From the NCBI RefSeq assembly GCF_000004195.4, contig NC_030677.2:173588019-173652018 (forward strand): a stretch of DNA of 64,000 nt, read 5' to 3'. A program made the translations under genes and the position numbers. The notes under the pieces were generated by a model. It made no database searches. It saw nothing but the letters and a program-made list of their open reading frames with translations, and was not told the DNA's origin. Below are positions 22,801-32,500 of the stretch, piece by piece; the stretch's first letter is position 1, and each line of letters begins with the position of its first letter. This DNA comes from Xenopus tropicalis. Lineage: Eukaryota > Chordata > Amphibia > Anura > Pipidae.

Positions 22801-25800
22801 GTGTTTGCTACAGAAACCCTACTATAGTTTATATAAATACCCTGCTGTGTAGCCCTGGGGGCAGCCATTCCTGCACTGGTACAGCTGGGGTGTTTGCTAC
22901 AGAAACCCTACTATAGTTTATATAAATACCCTGCTGTGTAGCCCCGGGGGCAGCCATTCCTGCACCGGTACAGCTGGGGTGTTTGCTACAGAAACCCTAC
23001 TATAGTTTATATAAATACCTGCTGTGTAGCCCCGGGGGCAGCCATTCCTGCACTGGTACAGCTGGGGTGTTTGCTACAGAAACCCTACTATAGTTTATAT
23101 AAATACCCTGCTGTGTAGCCCTGGGGGCAGCCATTCCTGCACTGGTACAGCTGGGGTGTTTGCTACAGAAACCCTACTATAGTTTATATAAATACCCTGC
23201 TGTGTAGCCATGGGGGCAGCCATTCCTGCACCGGTACAGCTGGGGTGTTTGCTACAGAAACCCTACTATAGTTTATATAAATACTCCGCTGTGTAGCCCC
23301 GGGGGCAGCCATTCCTGCACTGGTACAGCTGGGGTGTTTGCTACAGAAACCCTACTATTAGTTTATATAAGTAAGCTGCTGTGTAGCCATGGGGGCAGCC
23401 ATTCAAAGGAGAAAAGGCACAGGCACATAGCAGATAACAGATAAAACACTATTGTATTCTACAGAACTTGTCTGTTATCTGCTATGTAACCTGTGCCTTT
23501 TCTCCTTTTTTCCAGCTTGAATGGCTGCCCCCGTGGCTACACAGCAGCTTATTATATAAATTATAGTAGTTTACCTGTAGCAAACACACCAGTTTTACCT
23601 GTGCAGGGCAACAGTGCATTATATTTTTATTACTTTAAAGCTCTTTTATTTTTTAGTGTTACTGTTCCTTTAAGACTGAAGCTTTAAAACATTTGAAAAA
23701 CTGCTGTAATTCACCTGTAATGTTAGCTTAAACTTTAAACATGACTATGGGATTCTAGGGAAATCATTAGGAGTAGGAGTATAGATAAAATTGTCTATCA
23801 GTTTATTATCAGTTCAGTTGTGTTTTAAGTGCCCCTTCCCCTTCCTGGATGTATAAAATACATTAGCATATTAAAAACAGAGGAGTCGGAGTCGTGGAGT
23901 CTGAGTCGGACGTATCAAAAACTGAGGAGTCGGAGTCGTGGAGTCTGAGTCGGAATCGGAAGTATCAGAAACTGAGGAGTCGGAGAATTTATCTACCGAC
24001 TCCACAGCCCTGTTGAATACATACAATTTCTTGTGCCACTTTTTACAGAATCCCTCACTATACATTTTATATGCTTTGAATCAGCTGTATAGTTGCCAGT
24101 TTAAAAAAAATTTAAAAAGTTGTGTAAGGTTACTGTACTGTGTTTTTATGCATTTTTTAAACACAACCCTCCATTCTATCGTATTTAAGCACAAGAAAAT
24201 ATAGCACCTGTCATCTAAAAAAATGGGATGAACCGCAAATGCCATAAACTCAACTGTGAATCAGTGAATCAATTAGCTGATGTATTTAGGTGCTCTCAAA
24301 CCTCTGTCTCAAACGCACATCAAATGCATAAAAAAATACCTGTGTGTCTGAGTCTTAAGTCTATCTGGGGTAGAGGCCAGGGTAGGTGTGAAACAGTGTA
24401 ACATACATACATTTTTCACACCACTAGTTTCTACAAGTTTTCTAGATTTGTGTGGTTTCCTTTTAAAATAGGTAGTTCACCTTAAATCCCCAGAAAACCC
24501 AGTTTAAATGCTGCAGCTTTATAAATTGGTATTGCAGTTTCACCAAATTTTACAACTTTTTACATTAACTTAAATACCCACTTTTATAAATATGTCCCGC
24601 AGTGATACAAAGATAGTGGGAATTTCTATGCTCCACTATAGCCAAACAGAGCATCCAGTGGCTACTACTAGTTCTCAGCACAAACATTTCCTGGTCACTT
24701 TTGGGTTGTTCTTCCTTTGCAATTAATGAACTATCACAATTTTTTGTACAAGCTTGGCTAACAGTATGCTGAGCAAAACACACATTAAATTAACAGGCAC
24801 AGGCACCAGGTGTGGATAAAAGCAGTAATAAAGAAAAATGAGTAAAGTAATTAAGCAAATCTAGACTAGATTATTTTTCTTAAATGAAACCTTACCTTGG
24901 TAAATGAGTAAATTCACTAAGCATGCCTTCAGCTCCAAGGCTTATGCCCTGAACAATAAATGTGCTTCCCATTCCTTTCCAAAGAGCTCTGAAGCCCTGT
25001 AATTTTGTACAAAAACATAAAAGAAAATCATCCATCAGTTGGATATTTGCTTTCTGTTTCTTACCACTAAGTAGTTTATATGGATTACTGCACTAATGCA
25101 AAACTGCCCTGTATGTAAATGTGCCCCTTGTGGAATATATAGAGATACTTCCTCTCTCATCTTCTCATCTATTAGCTACAAACAAGCCATTAGGCAAAAT
25201 AACCCCTTTAATTGAAAGGCAAACCCTGCATAAGGCTAATGCCAGACGTGGCGTTTTTACACTGTGTATTTTCTCCGCCTAAAAACGCTGCACAACCCAC
25301 ACAGCCCCTGACTATGGTGTTTTTCAGCCTAGTACCGGTGACGTAGCAAATCCCGTTTCCCATGGTGCTAATAGTGTGAAATAGGAAAAAACGCAGCGTA
25401 TTTCTGCAAGGTCTGGCAGCTGCCTTTGTGTATACATAGGAATAGGTTGCTGTGCAAATAACGGCGTATTTCGGCAAATGCATGAAAAGTCCGTGGTAAC
25501 GCGTTTTCTAGCGTATTTACGCATAGTGTCTTTTCCATCGAGACTGTTTAAGTTATTTCTATGGATGATGATATAGTGCGTTTTTCAGCCGCCAAAAGAA
25601 TTAGAAGACACGCAGCGTAAAAATGCCACATCTGGCATTAGCCTTAGACAAATGTGATGAACTCCTCATTCCCTCAATTAACAGCACTTGGTGATTATTT
25701 ATGAATTCACCGATTACCCCACAATATCTACTTGATACAGCTTCTCTAGCATCACCTATCTGTGCCTCTGCAGGATATATTTTGAAAAGTATACCTTTGA

Positions 25801-28800
25801 ATTTTTGTGAACTATGAATTCATGCTTGGGAGATTTTTCATAAATTTATTTCTGGAATTTTTTTTTTTTTTTTAACACTATTTATTAATTGTATTTATTT
25901 TGAGTGGGCTGACCAGTCACTTAGTTAGAATTATTAATAAACTGATGGACATATAATTTTAATGGTTTGTAATGTAATGATCAAGGCAAGAAACTAAGCT
26001 TTTAAACATACCTGTGTTTTAGTGAAGCTGTACATAATATTAACAATACTAAATGGAGACAACTGGTAATTCCGTGCATGATAGTTCACCTAAAGAGAAA
26101 ACATATAAATAACATTACGCAGAATAGTAATACCAATGCAGTCAGTGCAACACAAATGGACAAAAAGAGTATTTTCTATTATTAATAAATACTACAATGC
26201 TGTCCATGATTGAAGTTCTTTATGACAAGCAAATAAAAGGAAATCAAACCACTATACAAATCAAAGTATTAAAAAATATCTTGTATACAAGATCTTTGAC
26301 ACTTATGTGACAACTATGCAGTTTAAATACATTGTAACACTGCCACCTAGTGTTATGCTAAGATACTTAACTTAAAAACACAATATATACCAAAGATACA
26401 AATGCAACATTTATATGGGGGTTGTAAGCAGTATATACATACGTATTAAATAAAAACAAGGGGAAAATATCTGTCATACAGTATTTGCTTTGGAAAAATG
26501 GGAAGCGGCTGTCTATACAGGCTTTCTATGTGGGCGAACCACATCAGTCTAAAATATTTGCTGTCAGCCATCACCTACCCATTATATCTGCCATTATAAA
26601 TGTTTCCTGAGGAAAATTCCACTGCATTACAATTCTTACTGTGCAAAAAATTCATTTGCACTAAAAGAAACTTCCTTTCTTGTGTACGGCATTATCAGGT
26701 TGGCATACATGTCATATTTAACTGCACTAAAAACTTAAATGGAAAATATAACCCCTTTTCACATGAGCTTATTCAGCCGGGCTTCAGGCTTCCTTCTCCG
26801 AGTTTTGCATCACTGGATAATTTATCTGAGGATAATTCTGACACTTCATCAGAGAAGACCTCCTAAATACTTGTTATAATCGATTGACATGCATCACAAA
26901 CCCTATTTACTAAAGTCACAGGTATGTAGCGTACCCTATAACTCTTTTCAAAATTGCACTTCTATTCTATTCCAGACAAATATGTTAGCAGGTGTGGAAG
27001 GCACAGCTGGCATGTCCAAAGGCGATAATGCCATCTTCCACTGAAAGTTCTTTTCGTCATACTTCTAACATTAAAGGAGAAGGAAAGGCTAAGTCACTTG
27101 GGGGTGCCAAAATGTTAGGCACCCCCAAGTGACTTACATGACCTACCTTGTACCCCGGGCTGGTGCCCTTGTTAGGAGAAAACAGCACCAGCCCGGGGCA
27201 CCTGTAGACACCGCTTCCTCCTTCCTTTGCGCGCTGCTGGCGAAATCCGTGGGCCGGCGCATGCGAGGAGGAAGCAGGTAGCGCCGGCAGCTGCCCCGGG
27301 CTGGTGCTGTTCTCTCCGTACGGGGGCACCAGCCCGGGGTACAAGGTAGGCGTTCTAAGTCACTTGGGGGTGCCTAACATTTTGGCACCCCCAAGTGACT
27401 TAGCCTTTCCTTCTCCTTTAAGCACAGAAGACATGCAGGCTGGCTGACCTTGTGTGTGGAAGGTTGTACTATTACCCATGGATTTGACAGGACACACGGT
27501 TTATGTGATACTATTACTGGACTAACTGGGATAGGTATCTCTGCAAGCTTTCCAGGCAACTAAATCTTCTTAACTTGCAGTATGTTGCAAATTTTATATA
27601 TATGTATATATTAGAGATGCACCAAATCCCGGATTCAGGCCGAATGCAGCCTTTTTTTGATGCATTCGGTTTCGAATCCATGGTCCCAGGTTAAATTTTA
27701 GGGGGGGTTTAACCCTTCCCAACCCTATTTAGCATATGCTAATTTGGATTTGGTTCGGGATTCAGCAGAATCCATCAGGTTCGGCCAATTTAATTAGTCT
27801 TTAATGGCTTCTTTTAAAAGTAAAAGGGAAGCTACTAAGACAGTTTATTGCCAACAGATTAGCCACAATAGTGCAAGCTAGAACCCTGTATTTATTCTTC
27901 AGAAAGCTAGCAGCTGCCATATGAGCTTGGTGTGATGCCACTTCCTTCTCCTGCACCCTTGTGTTCCTGGCTGGCTTGTAGCGCTCAGCTCAGATACAGC
28001 AGGGAGGGGAGGGGGAGAGAGGAGCGAGCAGTGCAGGCTCATGGGTTTGAGCTGAGAGAGAAGCCCATGTGCACACAATAGACGTTTCTGATAAAGTTTA
28101 CTTAGTTTTAACCTTTTCTTCTCCTGTAGGGCTGTGACACACGGGAGATTAGTTGCTGCGCGACTGTCTTGTCGTGGGTGACTTATCTCTCCGAAATGCC
28201 ATCCCACTGGCGAGAATGTAAATCTCCGGTGGGATGGCATACACGGCGCAGTGATTTGCCGAAAGTCGCGGAAAAAAACTTGAGAGAAAACTTCCGCGAC
28301 TTCGGCAAATCGTCCCACTGGCTCCGAAAAATACTGCACAGACAAAGTATAATTGAAAGAAAAGAAAGGAGTTCTTTCCAATGCTTATAAGAAAAACATC
28401 TGGACCAGAAGGACATATTAAACATTAAAAAATACAGTGGAAAAGTATGCATTACCTGGCACTGCCGACGCAATACAATGCATGGATGGGCTAAAACATT
28501 CTCTGTAAAAAGACTTGAAGAAGCAGAAAACAAATAAATAAAGAACTGCAATGGTGGACAATCAAAGCAAATTCTGTATGAAAAATAACCACACATTAAA
28601 AAAAAAATATATATATATATATTTAGTTATAATAAATATATGCTAGGAACTTTGGGGTCCCATTAATATTCATCAAACTCTTCTTTTTGCTAGTAATCTT
28701 TGAATGTCTTTTAAAGACATTAATATGCAAATGCTAGAAACATTACATTAATTTACAGAGAAAAAATACTGAGCTTCCTGTAGCTGCACAGCGACAGTAA

Positions 28801-31800
28801 AGTGTACATTAACTATTGAAAATTTTTTGTAAATATGACTTTCACAATTGCACATTCTCTGCTGTATGCTTCTAAACAAATTATCAGTGCCAAAGGTCAA
28901 CAGGAATCAATATTAGCCTGCTTCGGAATGGAGTACTAATCAGCTATAGCACAAGGCAGCCTTATAGGTGAACAGAGGTAGGAAAACATGTTGGCTGGCT
29001 TAAAGGAAAAGTAAAAAAAATTAATGTGGTAAGTGTAATGATGAGCAAAAGGTTTTTGCAAAAATAGACACCAATGTATTCAGTATGCACTGAGAAAAAA
29101 AAAAAAAAATTCGCAACATTCCCTTATTGACTTATATATGAATTTGGAATTTTTTGGTGAAACAGGAGAGAAACTGCTGTGTAGCCATGGGGGCAGCCAT
29201 TTAAGCTGGAAAAAAAAAGGAAAATAGGCACAGGTAACATAGCAGATAACAGATATCATCTACAAAATACAATGGTGTTTTACAAAGCTTATCTGTTATC
29301 TGCTATTTCACCTCTGCCATTTGTGGTGCTCCATTTCAATCATTAGTATTGGAAACCACTAAACAGAAAAAAAAAATATTTAAAAGATGGCCCACCATAT
29401 AAAAGCAGGTTTTTCAGCTACACCCTCTACTGACACAGTTTTAAGCAGAGTTACCAATGATCTCCAGATTAGAAAAGATTAAATAACTTTAAAAATATAT
29501 TCAGAAATAATTCAGAAATTATATTTACATCCAAATATATATCAGAATTACCTTGCAAGCCCAATGCCAAATCCAGCAAATCGATTCAGGTGCTCTACAA
29601 GAGATACACACAAAATAAAGCATTATTTAGAGGAATAAAAAATGCAAGTACAGTAGATTTCTTTCATACAGGATGCCTATTGCACACCATGCCTTGCTTT
29701 TACATTTAGTGTTAATTGTAATAATTAAACCATACTTTGTACTTGATCCCAACTGAGATAATGGGTTGATTTAATCTTTAAAATTATTTTTAGTATAGTA
29801 AGTATGGAGACCCACATTAGGCATGATCCCCAGAAAATCCCAGGTCCTAAGCATTCTGGATAACAGGTCCCATACCTGCAATGTTAATCATGAAAAGCAC
29901 CCTGAATGGCGCACACGGAGGGATTACAGATGGACCTCTATGCAAAATTGCTCAAGCACTTTGACATTTACAGGCATTTATCCATTGATTAAAATTACAG
30001 ACAGGCATTTTGACACAAATTGTTCTTTGCCAGCGGGCACAAGTAATCAGGTTTTCTTGTGCCACATTCTGTGACGTAAGCTAGAATCCTTGGTTCCACT
30101 GCTTGAAATTCATGGGACATTATTTAGCAAATTTCCAACCAAATATATTGTATAGGAGTTCTGTCTGACTGACTGGAATTGATACCAAGGTCTGCAGTAC
30201 TGAAGGCTGGAAGGTTCCTCTTCTTTTACCAGCAGTTTACGAGCACAGTACAGATATTTACCACAGGGACAAATCATTAAACAGCTGAGTACAAATATGA
30301 GTGGTCACTTACATTAAGAGCCCATACCTATTGGTGTCCAAAATGCACACTGAAAGGCATCAAAACGCATATGTTTGCTTCTACATACATTTTTTATGAA
30401 GTTACAATATATTTTTCATATTATATATTTTGCATGTATGTCAAACATCCAGTCAGCCCACGTATGCAGCATGTTGCATTTTTGCTTGTGGGTATAACCT
30501 GATAGAATAAAAGGGAATCAAGTAGCTGATGACCTTATGTGCACCCAGGCATTACATCTTAAATATACAAAAAAAGCCTGTGTATTAGAGCCTTAAAGCT
30601 ACCCTTACAAGTAAAGAACTGCTTGCCTTAAAAGGTCACTCAGTTGGCCAAAAACCTGAACCGGAACCTATGTGGACACCTATGTGATGCAGTCACTGCC
30701 CAACAGGAAAGATGCAGGATATGCAGCCAGATCTGCCATACAGCGGTAAATAATCTGCCCACTTGGTCTGTAGTTATCAAACTGGCAGTTGACTTAAGTT
30801 GGCCATACACAGGTCTACTTGGTACACTCTCCACCTGACTGGCCCACAGGCCAAAGAATGGAGAATATATTAGGGCCCACACATAATAACACCCCTCCTA
30901 TTGTTACAAACGTTCCTACAAAATGCACAAATAACTGAACAGCAGGAAGTAAAAAGCAGCTGCGGCTCCTCCTCAGTTCATCTTCTAATGTACTGGGAAA
31001 TTTTCAAACATGGCTTATACCTGAACAGACCAATATCCATAATACCCCCTGTACATGGATATCGAGATGTCAGGACTGGAGGGCCACCATACACATAAAA
31101 CATTATTGTTGTGCGAATGGCAAGCTATAGGAATTTCTTAGAAATGCTATCTATGTTCTTCTGCTCAGAAAGCAAATTATTCCCCTCTTCTACTCAGCCA
31201 TAGTTTTTCTGTGAGGCACCTGAATCCTATGTTTCTCACCTGAAAAAGACGGCCACACAGAAGCAGCGCATTATACCTGCAGAAGCACACGGTCATACCA
31301 GCTTCTGTAAAAAGTGTTCTATTACAGTGGGCAAGGTTGGGACAGGCTTTGAAGCACATTGTAAATAATGCGAATTCAATTTTACCCCCACCCGGGGAAA
31401 AAAAAAATCTGTGGAGCACACACAGTTATTTAATGAGTAATTACTATTGAACAACATCTTATTGTTTAGAATCTCCGCACTACTGCTTCTGACTCATGAA
31501 ACAACATAGCAGAAGCAGCTGATACAGACCTGGGTCAGAATAGACTTCTGCTACACTGGTGCAAGGGTCACAACCAGAACACAGAAAATGATAAATACTC
31601 CTTTAAATAGCAAATACATTTGATTTTTGCCTTATCCATATTTATTGGATATTTGCTTGATTTGAATTTCATTGTGCAAATAAACTATTATTGGGTGAAT
31701 TAATAACTATAAATGAAGGCAACCAACACACATGATATAACTGCATGTGACTGCAGGCCTGGGGGTAACTGATAAGGGGCATGGGGGGCATTGCTACTGT

Positions 31801-32500
31801 GCCAGTCCCAGGGGTGAATAGGCCGTAGTTGTGCCGCCCAATCCGACCCTGGCACGGTATGAGCCACTCACTGTCAGTCTCACACTGGTGCCACTCACTG
31901 TCAGTCTCACACTGGTGCCACTCACTGTCAGTCTCACACTGGTGCCACTCACTGTCAGTCTCACACTGGTGCCACTCACTGTCAGTCTCACACTGGTGCC
32001 ACTCACTGTCAGTCTCACACTGGTGCCACTCACTGTCAGTCTCACACTGGTGCCACTCACTGTCAGTCTCACACTGGTGCCACTCACTGTCAGTCTCACA
32101 CTGGTGCCACACGGTAGCACAGGGCACAGGGCACAGAGGCTGCACATAATGAGCCCGGGCCCATCAGCTCTTCTCAGTGGCCGGAGCCCATAGCTGCACA
32201 TCCCTGACTGACAGACTGCTCACCGCCGCCGCTGCTGCTGCTACTGCTCTCCTCCCCGACGGCGGCAGGGCCAGCGTTACTATCGGCTCCATACTGCGGG
32301 CTTTTCTCTCCCCAGTGAAGGTTGCGGCTGCCCGGGATATCAGGCGGGGTGGTTACCCAGTGCTGTGACAGGTCCCCGGAGGAACTGAATGACCTTGCGG
32401 GGAAGCCGTGTTGGTAAGGCGGTACGTCTCCATCTCCTCGGCCCCACGACGTGCCGCGGTATTCTAGGCCGTCAAACCTATCGGGCCGCCGTGGCTGCAT
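10091..32500 (-). CDS. SLC25A46: SLC25A46, mitochondrial outer-membrane carrier-family protein (8 coding exons)
   Basis: Coding segments in transcript order are 32500-32224, 29594-29552, 28513-28456, 26089-26012, 24996-24896, 21943-21887, 13712-13655 and 10669-10091. They sum to 1251 nt (416 residues plus stop) with every junction in phase; I recall the human protein as about 418. The product is an unusual SLC25 member that sits in the outer mitochondrial membrane and acts in membrane dynamics and cristae upkeep. Recognised blocks include [18 protein letters not shown] in the N-terminal tail, [42 protein letters not shown] and [20 protein letters not shown]. The last is the degenerate carrier signature. 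I chose the Met at 32498-32500 because MQPRRPD matches the usual N-terminus. An in-frame Met three codons upstream (32507-32509) is an alternative. The gene looks intact. Confidence 0.95.
11603..11830. mobile_element. Foldback element with three consecutive hairpins
   Basis: Three GC-rich hairpins follow one another: 11617-11671 (GGGGAGATTAGTCGCCCGCG arm), 11688-11728 (GCCATCCCACCGGCG arm) and 11732-11813 (CGCGGCGGCGCGATTT arm). The third can extend to 11718-11826 by competing with the second. A shorter, diverged relative is at 28128-28330. It lies in SLC25A46 intron 7. Its ends and target duplication are not clear, so the superfamily is open. Confidence 0.65.
11946..12000 (+). repeat. Penelope-like debris with hammerhead-like core
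   Basis: CTGAGGA, then a GGCT/AGCC stem, then GAAAC resembles the catalytic core layout of a hammerhead ribozyme, as carried by Penelope-like elements. One extra A sits between the core and the stem. No coding part of such an element is next to it. Confidence 0.35.
12001..13654. other. SLC25A46 intron 7, no recognised feature
   Basis: This part of intron 7 shows no additional exon or clear repeat. Frames at 12107-12409 and 11895-12281 read through intronic sequence. Confidence 0.5.
13655..13712 (-). CDS. SLC25A46: SLC25A46 exon 7
   Basis: 58 bp with acceptor TTTGCAG and donor GTAATT. It encodes [18 protein letters not shown] and joins exon 6 inside a Gly codon. Confidence 0.93.
13764..13844. 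repeat. (AT)n microsatellite
   Basis: An essentially pure AT dinucleotide run of about 80 bp, 52 bp into SLC25A46 intron 6. Confidence 0.97.
14000..14345. mobile_element. Palindromic MITE of the GGGGCAGATTTA family, old copy
   Basis: It begins TAGGGGGAGATTTACCAA and has the family's T-rich left arm and A-rich right arm, ending in GATAAATATACTCATTAACC. Relatives occur at 35038-35264, 43456-43887, 60709-61079 and 62480-63015. Confidence 0.5.
14405..14665. mobile_element. TATCCAGAAAGCTCC-family interspersed repeat, copy 1
   Basis: It carries TATCCAGAAAGCTCC, CAGGAAGGCCA, a TTTTAAT stretch, CTTGTACTTGAT, then CTACTGGGTTTATTT and ATTACGGAAAGA. The same order recurs at 40400-40680 and 42133-42310, and in part at 29720-29880. 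The family's ends (ACAGGTATGGGATC and its complement) indicate a short DNA transposon. I cannot name the superfamily. Confidence 0.6.
14666..15635. other. SLC25A46 intron 6, no recognised feature
   Basis: No exon or clear repeat is visible. The frame at 15130-15444 has no coding signature. Confidence 0.4.
16175..17711 (-). pseudogene. LINE ORF, reverse transcriptase half (one further frameshift)
   Basis: This continues the endonuclease frame. It contains [53 protein letters not shown] and [13 protein letters not shown] with the catalytic YADD. The frame closes at 16440, but a one-base shift near 16462-16480 restores the usual C-terminal region, with [18 protein letters not shown] and [10 protein letters not shown], to a stop at 16175. 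Apart from two single-base indels the protein of about 1050 residues looks complete, so the copy is young. Homopolymer sequencing errors could explain the first indel. Confidence 0.85.
17704..19335 (-). pseudogene. LINE ORF, apurinic-type endonuclease half
   Basis: 543 residues. A hydrophobic N-terminus leads to [11 protein letters not shown], a 2A-like motif (consensus D-V/I-E-x-N-P-G-P, here with Ser in place of Glu). The endonuclease follows: [12 protein letters not shown], then AITETWLSP with the metal-binding Glu, GDFNIPVNN and SDHNLL near its end. The frame closes at 17704 because of a one-base shift in a C6 run (plus-strand G6 at about 17713-17719). The next frame continues the protein with [13 protein letters not shown]. 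One indel therefore separates the two halves. Confidence 0.85.
19795..19930. repeat. Two-copy tandem repeat, about 74 bp
   Basis: GATACACAGATGAGAATTACC starts two nearly identical blocks in direct succession. It lies in the presumed LINE 5' region. Confidence 0.85.
20105..20330 (+). repeat. Penelope-like 5' debris
   Basis: AACAGCAGCACTCCGGAAATG followed by GACTTTACTCCAGTGCAC matches in part (AGCAGCACTCCGG) the minus strand of 52550-52570, where it sits beside a hammerhead-like motif. The Penelope endonuclease remnant begins immediately downstream. Part of 20205-20280 (GACCAGGGTATGCAGGATCC, CAGGGGCCCGAC) resembles hAT-type sequence at 33594-33730. Confidence 0.45.
20331..20665 (+). pseudogene. 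Penelope-like element, GIY-YIG endonuclease remnant
   Basis: Reading with one frame change near 20380 gives [13 protein letters not shown], then [56 protein letters not shown] and, after a stop, [11 protein letters not shown]. This is the order seen at the C-terminus of Penelope-like reverse transcriptases: the CPCGL-Y start of the GIY-YIG domain, the RxxEH helix with its conserved Arg, and the closing PKGLNE motif. The YVG part of the second half-motif is eroded. The reverse transcriptase domain is missing. It lies in SLC25A46 intron 6. Confidence 0.75.
20840..21730 (+). repeat. Diverged tandem array, unit about 120-150 bp
   Basis: About six units share the landmarks AAACTGCTGCCATT, TCCCCAAACTTTGCA, GTCACTGGGTGACTGCAGTT, GTGGGCGGAGCCACCAAC and AGCCAATCAGATTTCA. 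The TCCCCAAAC landmark falls near 20921, 21039, 21189, 21337, 21472 and 21608. Units differ strongly, so the array is old. Confidence 0.8.
21887..21943 (-). CDS. SLC25A46: SLC25A46 exon 6
   Basis: 57 bp with acceptor TTCATAG and donor GTAAGT. It encodes [18 protein letters not shown], with split codons at both ends that match exons 5 and 7. Confidence 0.93.
22461..23669. mobile_element. T2/Kolobok-type MITE carrying an 89-bp array
   Basis: The left end AGGAACAGTAACA and right end TGTTACTGTTCCT are inverted copies. TTAA is intact on the right (23670-23673) but reads GTCA on the left. A stem around 23430-23490 (AGCAGATAACAGATAA) matches the MITE at 15640. The left arm is hugely expanded by tandem repeats. 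Confidence 0.85.
22510..23400. repeat. 89-bp tandem array, about 10 copies
   Basis: The landmark GCAGCCATTCCTGCA (or a variant) occurs at 22594, 22683, 22772, 22861, 22950, 23038, 23127, 23216, 23305 and 23395. Spacing is 89 bp except for one 88 and one 90. Each unit equals the part of the MITE arm that other copies carry once (compare 15700-15795). Units differ by only a few substitutions. Confidence 0.95.
24021..24890. other. SLC25A46 intron 5, no recognised feature
   Basis: I see no additional exon or clear repeat here. Confidence 0.4.
24896..24996 (-). CDS. SLC25A46: SLC25A46 exon 5
   Basis: 101 bp with acceptor TTACAG and donor GTAAGG. It encodes [17 protein letters not shown] followed by [16 protein letters not shown], a core carrier repeat. 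Confidence 0.95.
25231..25646. mobile_element. MITE, possibly PIF/Harbinger-like
   Basis: The ends are inverted: TAAGGCTAATGCCAGACGTG on the left and CATCTGGCATTAGCCTTA on the right. GCGTTTTT- and GCGTAAAA-type motifs recur inside. TAA/TTA at the edges would suit Harbinger, but the target duplication is ambiguous. Confidence 0.65.
26012..26089 (-). CDS. SLC25A46: SLC25A46 exon 4
   Basis: 78 bp with acceptor CTCTTTAG and donor GTATGT, in phase 0 at both ends. It encodes [13 protein letters not shown] followed by [13 protein letters not shown]. Confidence 0.95.
26090..27070. other. SLC25A46 intron 3, left part, no recognised feature
   Basis: The frame at 26600-26866 lies in this intron, has no splice context and is treated as chance. 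Confidence 0.4.
27075..27417. mobile_element. T2-type MITE, CCCGGGCTGGTGC subfamily
   Basis: TTAA flanks both ends (27071-27074 and 27418-27421). The ends AGGAGAAGGAAAGGCTAAG and CTTAGCCTTTCCTTCTCCT are perfect inverted copies. Within each arm GGGGTGCCAAAATGTTAGGC and ACCCCGGGCTGGTGC form secondary hairpins. It is the best-preserved copy of its subfamily here; others are 57899-58311, 48817-49109 and 58899-59224. Confidence 0.9.
27612..27790. mobile_element. hAT-like MITE fragment of the GATGCACCAAATCC family
   Basis: It begins AGAGATGCACCAAATCCCGG and has repeated GGATTCGG- and GGTTCGG-type motifs. The copy at 34165-34459 shows both ends. The right end here is not clear. Confidence 0.55.
28128..28330. 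mobile_element. Foldback element, relative of 11603-11830
   Basis: GGGCTGTGACACACGGGAGATTAG aligns with the start of the 11.6-kb element. Two hairpins remain: GCCATCCCACTGGCGA against CCGGTGGGATGGC, and GATTTGCCGAAAGTCGCGGA against TCCGCGACTTCGGCAAATC. It lies in SLC25A46 intron 3. Confidence 0.6.
28456..28513 (-). CDS. SLC25A46: SLC25A46 exon 3
   Basis: 58 bp with acceptor TTCTTCAAG and donor GTAATG. It encodes [20 protein letters not shown] later AG at the TTTTTACAG tract is not the acceptor, because only the earlier site keeps the LFTEN residues and the phase. Confidence 0.93.
29163..29335. mobile_element. T2 MITE fragment (central stem)
   Basis: CTGCTGTGTAGCCATGGGGGCAGCC, the AGCAGATAACAGATA stem and its complement match the middle of the MITEs at 15640 and 22461. 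The termini are lost. Confidence 0.7.
29552..29594 (-). CDS. SLC25A46: SLC25A46 exon 2
   Basis: 43 bp with acceptor CTTGTAG and donor GTAATT. It encodes [13 protein letters not shown], with split codons completing Glu with exon 1 and Ser with exon 3. Confidence 0.93.
29720..29880. mobile_element. TATCCAGAAAGCTCC-family repeat, right half (copy 2)
   Basis: It contains CTTTGTACTTGATCCCAACT and ends with GGATAACAGGTCCCATACCTG, the complement of the ACAGGTATGGGATC start seen at 42133. Confidence 0.6.
29881..31860. other. SLC25A46 intron 1, no recognised gene
   Basis: Short frames here (30640-30882, 31177-31419) have no supported function. TTGGCCATACACAGG near 30800 looks like repeat debris. Confidence 0.4.
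31864..32110. repeat. 27-bp minisatellite, about 9 copies
   Basis: The unit is CACTCACTGTCAGTCTCACACTGGTGC in direct repetition. I see no substitution between copies. At 27 bp it keeps any reading frame, so several frames on both strands stay open across it. It lies in SLC25A46 intron 1, about 110 bp from the exon 1 donor. Confidence 0.97.

Larger units (their letters stand above)
22021..24020. mobile_element. hAT element with 8-bp target duplication, hosting a T2 MITE
   Basis: The element is 22029-24012. It is flanked by the perfect duplication TTGAATAC (22021-22028 and 24013-24020). Its ends are inverted: CAGGGCTGTGGAGTCGG and CCGACTCCACAGCCCTG. The right end carries short GAGTCGGAGTCGTGGAGTC repeats. 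Most of the length is a T2 MITE (22461-23669). No transposase is present. It lies in SLC25A46 intron 5. Confidence 0.9.

Noticed and set aside
22510..23400. CRISPR-like regular repeats
   Set aside because: Direct 89-bp units without spacers, derived from a MITE arm, in vertebrate DNA.
26600..26866. 88-residue plus-strand frame
   Set aside because: Lies inside SLC25A46 intron 3 on the opposite strand, with no splice context or known motif.
28501..28511. TTTTTACAG as the acceptor of SLC25A46 exon 3
   Set aside because: It would break the phase with exon 2; the acceptor at TTCTTCAAG keeps the frame and the expected LFTEN residues.
31669..32201. Long repetitive frames of 9-residue units on both strands
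   Set aside because: The 27-bp minisatellite keeps frames open in any phase; it lies in SLC25A46 intron 1.
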